In this document: piece by piece, positions 37,606 through 64,000 of the stretch
How the letters are laid out: each line of letters begins with the position of its first letter
How positions within the stretch are numbered: the first letter of the stretch is position 1
NCBI GenBank assembly: GCA_013365365.1
Contig: JABVXU010000253.1
Coordinates: 1-64,000 of the forward strand
DNA: 64,000 bases
Source of the DNA: Cruorifilaria tuberocauda
Taxonomy: Eukaryota > Nematoda > Chromadorea > Rhabditida > Onchocercidae
Reading direction: 5' to 3'
Translations under genes and position numbers: made by a program
Notes under the pieces: generated by a model
The model's database searches: none
What the model was told of the DNA's origin: nothing
The model's input: the letters and a program-made list of their open reading frames with translations, nothing else

Positions 37606-38388
37606 CACCAAGGAAACGTGTGAAATATGTATCCAAGGTAACTTAATCATCAAACGTACTTTTAAATAAATTGCGTGAGAATAGATAATATATCAAAAAT
37701 GATAAAGGATTCATCTTAGTGTATATTTAACTGAATGGAAATGTGCATGCAAGCGTATGTAAATTGAATAAATTGAAAGGATTAAGTAAAAGAAATGATA
37801 AATTAAACCATATAATACCACATTTCCTTATGAACTATTGCATTATATGTTTGAAAATAAATTTTTGGTTCAAATTACTATAAAAACAATTGAATAATTT
37901 GTTTTCCAATTAAATACCTTCTATCTTAGTCATAATAGAGATTTAGGACAGAAGAATAATAACAATAATGAACGAAGGTTTCCCTGGTATGTGACGAAAT
38001 CGGACAACATTTAATGTATGAATACTGATAATTAAGATTTATTATCAATTGAAGATTATTGTTGGTGAGGATTTATTATTAATCAGTACTTAATGATCAG
38101 GTTTAATAAATTAGGTTAATACTTCATTAAAATCGGTTTATTATTTATTTCGTAATTTAATTCTCACATTTATAGCTCTATTGGTGGGAAATAAAATTAC
38201 ATTTTGGCATTTGTTTGTACTTAAATTTTGATAGTCTTTTTCATGTGAAATATGATATCCTTACAATACCAATGATTGCTTATGCAGTTCTTTAGCTTAA
38301 CATTCACTCTATCTTAGCATGCTACTTTTATTGCATCACGAGAATAATTAAATTTCTAAAAGAATTAGAAATCATTAATTGATGAAGT

Positions 38389-38445
38389 GCATCTTGCAAG
38401 ATGCCATGCAAATTGCATGTCATCATGTAAATTGCAAATTTGCAA
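38389..38445. promoter_or_regulatory. Cluster of three short palindromes
   Basis: GCATCTTGCAAGATGC (38389-38404), ATGCAAATTGCAT (38406-38418) and TTGCAAATTTGCAA (38432-38445) are each self-complementary, the second with an unpaired centre. The last two share TGCAAAT, a POU/octamer-like or C/EBP-like half-site. The cluster is about 1 kb upstream of the TTBK-like gene. Function is unknown. Confidence 0.5.
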
Positions 38446-38992
38446 GGCAGATGTACGATTATTATAAATGCTTGCAATGCATCCTAATCGTCATTTGCTT
38501 TTCTATTAGTCGTAAGAGAAAGCATAGCTGGAAGTATTGTTCTTGCTTTTCATCAAATTAATACGTCTTCTTTTATCTTCTGGGAATTGTTTATTGAGGC
38601 AAGCAAATCAACTTGAAACTTTTGTAAGTAGCTGTTCACTGATTAATTCTTTGTTTGGTCTCAAATTTAAAGATCAAGTTTAAGCTTGATAGTAAATATT
38701 TCTAATGAATTGGAATAAAATTTAATCAATTTCTAATTTTTTCAATTTCAACTTTTTTCTCACTGCTTATACGAAAGAAATTATGCTTTTCCGTGTAAAA
38801 TTTAGGAATAAAATTTAGGTTTCAAAATTTAAATTTTAAGTTTTGAATTTGACTCAAATTTGATTATTTCGTTCTTTCTTAGAAGTTTGTAGAAGGGTGC
38901 ATAATAACTATTCATTTTGATAATTTTCAAAATTTCAAAAACTCTCAAACTAGTTCTATCATTTTAAGCATACTATTCTGTCTTTCTTTACC

Positions 38993-38995
<3 letters not shown>

Positions 38996-39030
<35 letters not shown>
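38996..39030. repeat. (CT)n microsatellite
   Basis: About 17 CT units, 0.4 kb upstream of the TTBK-like start codon. Confidence 0.9.
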
Positions 39031-39033
<3 letters not shown>

Positions 39034-39446
39034 ATGAAGAAAAAAAGGCAATATTCTTTTATGCAGTCATGTACATTTACCAAATGAAGCCTAATGGACA
39101 CAGATGTAACCTAATTAATTTAATTCAAAATTACACTTTCCAAGACTACAATTAATCGATATCCGGGACAGTGATATATACGAATTGATTATTATTCTAA
39201 TAATTAGTCCATTAAAATTGTAGTAAAAATTGATTGATAAAAAATTTGGAAAAATTACTAAAATTTATTTCATCATCATATTCTGCCAAATGTTATGTGA
39301 ATAACTTTACATGATTACGTTTGTTAATCAATTGTTAAAAATATCACCTATAGAGATTAATATCAGAATAACTTTAAGAAAAAAGATCTGAAATTTAAGT
39401 AATCATTCATAGTAGGGAGAAAAAGGAAGGTATAATATTACAGGTA

Positions 39447-45163
<5,717 letters not shown>

Positions 45164-46082
45164 AATTTCCATTACAGTTTGTATTATCCTTATCGTTACA
45201 ACTATTTGCGATCGATAAAGTTAAATCAGTAAAAGATTTAATCATATAACAGATTTCTCATATAATTATATTTGAAGATTGACTACATTATCTTACTGAA
45301 ATTTTCTTTGACGTTGGCTTCTGGAGAGTACACTGATCACTCTAAGTAGGACAGAAATATTCTTATGTTTATTCTGGACATATAAAACGAATAAGATCAG
45401 AAAAAAGTGCAAAAAAAAAATGAATCATCATAAAATGTTCTTGCTGAATTATCTAATATTTGAGATTTTTGTCCCCAGTATGATTTTTTTTGTTTAATCA
45501 TATTCAATAGTCTTAGTGATTGCATCAAAAAATTCCAACGGAATGATCAGTAATTTTATAATTACCTGTGTAAGAATATCAAAAATGATGAGTATCGAAA
45601 GTAAATTGAGAGATATGTTGCAAAAAAACAATTGTTTCCATGGCAAGCAACACTAACTTTGCAAAAAAAAGCAGCAAAAAAGTGCAAAGGACTGAATATC
45701 AAAATATTTAAATAAATATTGGCAATAATTTGTCAGTATGAAACAAATCAAACTCATTACGAAATCGATGAATCCAGAAGATGATCAATGCTTACTTCTA
45801 AAAATCGACAAAGTTTAGCTAAAATGATTTTCATGTTTCCTTCAGAAATGTTATTGCCTAGATATAGTAGAAGTAGGCACTTACAATAATGATAGATTCA
45901 ACATACTATGAACATGAAAAACCATAAATTAAAAATCAATAAAACTTATTCAAATAGTTTTTTAAAACCTATGCAACACTTCACAAAATTAACTACGATA
46001 AAACACTAGCACATAATATTTAAATATCGTCAGATAGCAGTATCATATATTCTCAGATATATAAATACATATATATAAGGAA
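45164..46082. other. Convergent 3' region between the TTBK-like gene and wdr-5
   Basis: AT-rich with no coding block seen. It should contain both 3' UTRs. Confidence 0.6.
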
Positions 46083-49053
<2,971 letters not shown>

Positions 49054-50315
49054 ATATTTTCCGCAATTACTATTATACTTGTACTTTTGACGCTGTCTTG
49101 TATGATTCCTAAAATCAACGTTATGAAACGTATAACCTGAATATTTGAATACAGCAGGATTTTAATTGCATATAAGCGAACAGGCAACATATATGTTCTT
49201 CTTTTAAAAGAAATCAGTTCGAATTGAGGATCACAATAAAGAAACCTATTTCATGCAAGTACTGTTACTTCAGTAATTTACAGTTAGTCATTTTCTAGTT
49301 AGTTCTACAGTCCCTCCCACAGCTACTTCATCTTCACTTCAAATCTAAATGCCACCGGAGAATCTCAGCAACCACCAAGCAAGCATGTTTGCCGATGGGT
49401 AATTCCTGGTTCGTACATCTTGAAATAATCAGGTGCGACAGATCTAGTCGTCATTAATTAATTAAAAGGTCGCTCTTGTTTTTTCCTCCTCTCATTTTAA
49501 TGTCAAAAATGAAATACTAAAATAAAGCAAACTGACTATCATATATACGAAATTTGCCATAAATATTCTTTTTTCCGAAAATTGACATCTTCAAATTCCC
49601 TCACTCCTATTTCTACTGTATTTCTTACCTTCATTTTCCTCTCTGTATATTTCTTTCGTTTTCTCTCTGAGAGAAGACAATCTTGAGATTACTCATTTGA
49701 AGTTAGAAACACGTTCAATGTGATTTGCTAAAATTTAATAATAAAATTTTTTTAATAATTTAATAATAAGACTTTGCTTATATCATATGAACTATAAGAG
49801 AGAAGTGGTTAAAGCAACAGAATTTCCATTTTTAACTAAAATTTAAAGTACTTTTTTGCAAGACAATATGTAAATAGTAGCAGATGTGTCATATAAATAA
49901 TAGGTTATCTATTAAGTAAATGGGTAAACAGCACTTTCTCTGAGACAAATATTTGCTGGAAACAATAATGGTATACATTCATATTCGATCTTACATAAGT
50001 TTCCTGAAAAAAAAATTTGCGATACGGACATTAAACAGTTGCGAATTTAATCAGCCTGATAGTTCTTACTATCTAGCCTAAGCCGTTCTGTGACTACTCG
50101 GAATTTTCAGAAATATATCCTCCATACTAAAATATAAGTAATTATTGCTGTATTGAAATGAGATTGATTAAATTGACCTTTTAATTAATTTCTGTAATTC
50201 TTAATATCGGTTGAATCCTTTCAGATTTCAATTGTGATAGCTCCAAGAATTTGATGACTTTTTTGGATTTTTCATGAATATTTAGTCAACGAACTCAGGT
50301 TGTATCCTGATCAAT
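49054..50315. other. Divergent promoter region of wdr-5 and the RNA polymerase III gene
   Basis: Contains the wdr-5 5' UTR acceptor (minus strand, 49109-49110) and a plus-strand acceptor candidate at 50223-50224 (cctttcAG) before the RPC1 start. No coding exon is supported. Confidence 0.6.
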
Positions 50316-60706
<10,391 letters not shown>

Positions 60707-61528
60707 TATTTTGTATTTTATTGAACACATGGTTCGTTCTATGTACATGCCCCCAAGATCTGATAGTATGACAAAGTATCTACCCAGCAATAAGTCCGGT
60801 GAAAAAAAATAGGTCGTAAGCAATTCAATATTGACTGTGTATTTAAAAATAGGCTTTGCATTTAGTTGCGGGTTTTGTTACTCCTGTTCATATTGTTTTA
60901 TTTTTAACGATAGCTCAGTGTTGTTTCACTTTCATTGTTACCTACTGCGATTGTTTAATTTTAATGAAAATAACAGTAAATTATTAACTTACGGAATCTT
61001 ATAAATCACTGTTTCGAGTTAAATTTTGATACTTGATGGGTGCGGAGAGCTTGGATGCTATTACTACGATAATTCAAAATAAGAAAATGGTATCAATTTA
61101 TATGAAATACATATCTACAAGATAAGGAAAAAATTATTGTTTTTTGTCTTCCTTCGTTCTTTTCCGATCGTACTTCTTTATTGTACTCCTTGTTTTCCTT
61201 AGATTTATTTTAGCTTGAAGTTTAACATTAGAAAAACATTTAAGCTGGATGAATTAAATATATTGTAAACATGTGAAAGCATGCATAATACAAAAGTAGG
61301 CAGGCACAAATAACTTTGTGCTGTGGAAGTATCTAGGAAATATGAAAATTATACATCTTTACATGAATGCAAAGGAATAATCAAGTAGAAATTAAAAAAG
61401 ATGAACATTTAATATTTGATACCTATTCGAATTACTAAAAAATATAGATTAAAAACCGGAAAATAGCGGAGAGATCCATGGAAGAAAACGAGTATGGTGA
61501 ACTGTATTGAAGATTCTAATTTGAGATA
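60707..61528. other. Convergent 3' region between rpc-1 and nth-1
   Basis: AT-rich; holds both 3' UTRs. Nothing else is recognised. Confidence 0.6.
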
Positions 61529-63265
61529 TCAACGTTTCTTCTTCACTCCTATAGCTGCACATATATTCTTATTCAAACATTCTGAACATTTCGGCAAAAC
61601 AGGTAAACATGTTTGCTGCCCGAAGCCGACCAACAATTTATTTAATTCTTGCCACTGTTCACGTGGGACCAACGCTTCCAAAGCTATTCGAGATTCTTTT
61701 GGATTTGAAGTTTTAATCTGTAAAAATAAATCTTGACTTAGACGATATCATGTAGTGTTAACGATGATTTCTCTAGCGAATATTGTACCTATCGTTAGAG
61801 ATGTTTCGAAAAAAGCATATGAAAAACCTTAAGATGTTAAATGAAGCTTGAGACATTTAACTTTACTAAAGCGACAAATTTTCCAAAAGTCCCGTTGTCG
61901 TCAATTTCATGAGCAAAATAATATCATGGCATTATCGGTTTAATAAATTCTCTTTCCATTTACCTATAACATTAAATAAAAAAATACCCATCCAAGTCTA
62001 TTGCTGATACGATGTACATGTGTATCAACACCAAGTCCTTCTAACTGATCCCATGCGTTATGCATCGCAAGATAAGCCATCTTCTCGCCAACACCGGGAA
62101 GAGAGCAAAGTCCTTCAATAGTATTCGGTATATCGCTGTCATAGTGCTCTTTCAAAATTTCTGCCACTTTCTTGATGTATACAGCTTTTTTCTAAAATAG
62201 AAAAAAGACAGTTCTAATTTACCTAAAAAAAAAGAAATACACACAATGTTAAAGAAACCAAAGCAAGCTATTCGTCACAAATTCTTTTGAGTTTATTTTA
62301 ATTTAACAAAGTCTGAAAAGTAGTGAGCATTTTACCTCACGTTTTTGTAGTCGTATTAAAAATATTATTTTTCAAATATTATTATTATTGTTATCATCCT
62401 TACTTTGTAGAAACCGACTGGAATGAGTAACTGCTGAAGCTCTTCTGTGGAAATTGCAATTAAATCATCAACTGTACATCCATGTTCTCGTAATCGCTGC
62501 AAATTAACAAACACGTAGCGAGTATTCTATTTCAAAGATCTTACTTGCATGATTAATATTCAACAGTGATTTAGTAAAACACCATATGAAACGAATTAGT
62601 TGAAAATATACGCAAGTAGATATATATGTATATAACAAATCCGACTAGTACAATGGAATGGTTCTTTGTATTTACGCGAACTTAAAGATAAACTATGGAT
62701 ATGACTTACATGCATTGCAGCAGCAGTTATGTGATCTTTTGTTTGACTTGATAACATCAACGACAATAGAGTTTGAAAACGAAATACCTTAAAAGAAGAC
62801 ATGAAAAAAAAATGAATTATGCACTACTGTTATTCCTCTTAATATTTTATCCCTGAGAGAAATGAAACGAGACTTGAGTGAAGTTCACTGATTGGGTTTC
62901 CAGAATTATTTTAAAACTTTAACTCCAAGTTAAATAGCATGTAATAAGAATTTCCAAAATATCAATTATCATACCTTAGGATCAGCGAGTGCATCAGCAA
63001 GCATATGACAACCCATAGTATCCACCGGTGCATCCCAGTTACTTCTCATCTGTTTAATATTTTCTAAATGTTTTATCCATAAATGTGATTCTTCCAAGCC
63101 GACATTTTTACACTCGTTATCCTCTAAAACATTCGGTTATAATTACAAATAATATGAAAAATGCGGAAAAAAAAACCGGAAACGGATGATACCTTTTGAA
63201 CAATGCTCTTTTTTATCAAATGATATTTTTGTTATTTTTCGGCGTTTCTTCATTGGTGTTGCCAT
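61529..63265 (-). CDS. nth-1: Endonuclease III homologue, bifunctional DNA glycosylase/AP lyase
   Basis: Six minus-strand exons join in phase to 261 residues: 63193-63265, 62975-63123, 62710-62787, 62404-62496, 61988-62191, 61529-61717. The protein removes oxidised pyrimidines and cuts the resulting abasic site in base excision repair. Conserved parts: [19 protein letters not shown], the helix-hairpin-helix LPGVGEKMA with catalytic Lys168, [15 protein letters not shown] with catalytic Asp187, and a C-terminal iron-sulfur ligand set C-x6-C-x2-C-x5-C (Cys236, 243, 246, 252). A KKRRK cluster at residues 5-9 could be a nuclear signal. All key residues are present, so it should be active. The start is the first ATG, 371 bases from the divergent HDDC2-like ATG. 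Confidence 0.94.
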
Positions 63266-63636
63266 TGTCCGAAATATACCACCGAAACGATACGTCCCTG
63301 TATCTTGAAATATTACTGAAATTTAGTGTACGGAAATGTAACTTGAAGTCCATCATCATTGAAGAATATATTTAAAAAAACCAACGAATAGAACTGGATA
63401 TGTCCAGCTGAACAAGGAATTTTCATTACGGTTCGGATCATCGTAATCTAACTAACATTTGTTAAGCCGAAAAGGTAAATTGTTCATATAATAAGCCATA
63501 TGTATGTTTTAAGAGATTGTAGAGGTATTTGTTTTGTTTTCATGGGGTTTGGTGTATCTTTGAATCATGAAAGTATTGAATGAAATTCTGTACTTATAAA
63601 CTATGAATTTTTAAGTGGAACTTACTGGCTATTCCA
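63266..63636. promoter_or_regulatory. Short divergent promoter region of nth-1 and the HDDC2-like gene
   Basis: 371 bases separate two outward-facing start codons, so the upstream controls of both genes probably lie or overlap here. No specific motif was recognised. Confidence 0.4.
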
Positions 63637-64000
63637 ATGAAAACTCAGTTGGCAGAAACGAGAGATATTTTCAGTTTATTAAAAGTATTGGATGAATTAA
63701 AGCATTTGAAAAGGACTGGATGGACGAAATTTAATGTTGGTTTTTTTTTGATTTTCACTAATGATTTTTTGACTCTATGACTAGAGCTACATGCAGCCAT
63801 TGTTCCGGAAACGGGAATATTGATTAAGCAATTTCGCTTTTTTTTACGTATTTGTTGCAGCATACGCGATGATATTTAAGATTTTGTATGAATTATTTAG
63901 CAGTATTTAACTGTTTTATTATTAGGTTTTTAGATACCGGAACCGGAAACAGTAGCTTGTCATATGTATCGCATGGCAGTGCTTGCAATGCTATTGGGTG
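63637..64000 (+). CDS. HDDC2: HDDC2/YfbR-type HD-domain protein (5' part, cut by window end)
   Basis: Exon 1 (63637-63735) reads MKTQLAETRDIFSLLKVLDE and then LKHLKRTGWTKFN; exon 2 (63934 onward, in phase) reads IPEPETVACHMYRMAVLAML before the window ends. Together they align without gaps to the start of human HDDC2 (LKRVPRTGWVYRNVQRPESVSDHMYRMAVMAM). The family comprises metal-dependent 5'-deoxynucleotidases; activity here is inferred. The first metal-binding His (in HMYRM) is present, while the Asp before it in human is Cys here. The donor AAT|gttggt is weak but gives the exact alignment length. The remaining exons lie outside the window. Confidence 0.85.

Larger units (their letters stand above)
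35348..39446. other. 4-kb divergent intergenic region
   Basis: The upstream regions of the TOCA gene (left) and the TTBK-like kinase (right). It contains GA/CT-rich and AT microsatellites, a TTAG repeat near 37215-37236, GATCC-type repeats near 36658-36672 and a palindrome cluster. No exon could be supported. An acceptor (tattacAG, 39442-39443) lies four bases before the kinase ATG. Confidence 0.6.

Overview
This window reads as nuclear DNA of a parasitic nematode, most likely a filarial or related spirurid. It is very AT-rich, with many short coding exons, GT/AG introns of roughly 100-1500 bp, T-rich acceptors close to start codons that suit trans-splicing, and proteins close to Caenorhabditis and vertebrate orthologues. 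The species cannot be fixed from the sequence alone. Gene models were built by eye, by matching splice sites to conserved protein blocks and checking that exon phases add up.

Layout. 643-795 (+) looks like the last exon of a membrane protein whose gene starts before the window. 796-12036 is gene-poor and full of microsatellites and low-complexity DNA. 12037-16088 (+) is an SH3BP5/REI Rab11-GEF gene. 17848-19311 (+) is mitochondrial ribosomal protein L35. 19554-24644 (-) is an SH2 plus tyrosine-kinase gene with its 5' end unresolved. 26239-28602 (+) is coatomer epsilon. 30424-35347 (-) is a TOCA/CIP4 F-BAR-HR1-SH3 protein. 35348-39446 is non-coding. 39447-45163 (+) is a tau-tubulin-kinase-like kinase. 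46083-49053 (-) is WDR5. 50316-60706 (+) is the largest subunit of RNA polymerase III. 61529-63265 (-) is endonuclease III (NTH1). 63637-64000 (+) is the start of an HDDC2-type HD-domain gene cut by the window end.

The genes are mostly unrelated housekeeping and signalling functions: membrane traffic and actin (REI/Rab11, COPE, TOCA), gene expression (WDR5, RPC1, MRPL35), DNA repair (NTH1) and kinases. They do not form one pathway. Neighbours are often divergent (WDR5/RPC1, NTH1/HDDC2, kinase/COPE, TOCA/TTBK) or convergent (MRPL35/kinase, COPE/TOCA, TTBK/WDR5, RPC1/NTH1). I see no operon with short same-strand spacing.

I found no convincing new multi-gene system. The items most worth checking are a 32-bp-arm hairpin at 30069-30142, optional microexons in TOCA that would remove its SH3 domain, a cluster of three palindromes at 38389-38445, a 20-bp tandem repeat of acceptor-like units at 1765-1830, a 39-bp Z-DNA-type tract at 1419-1457, and orphan exon-like pieces in the first 12 kb.
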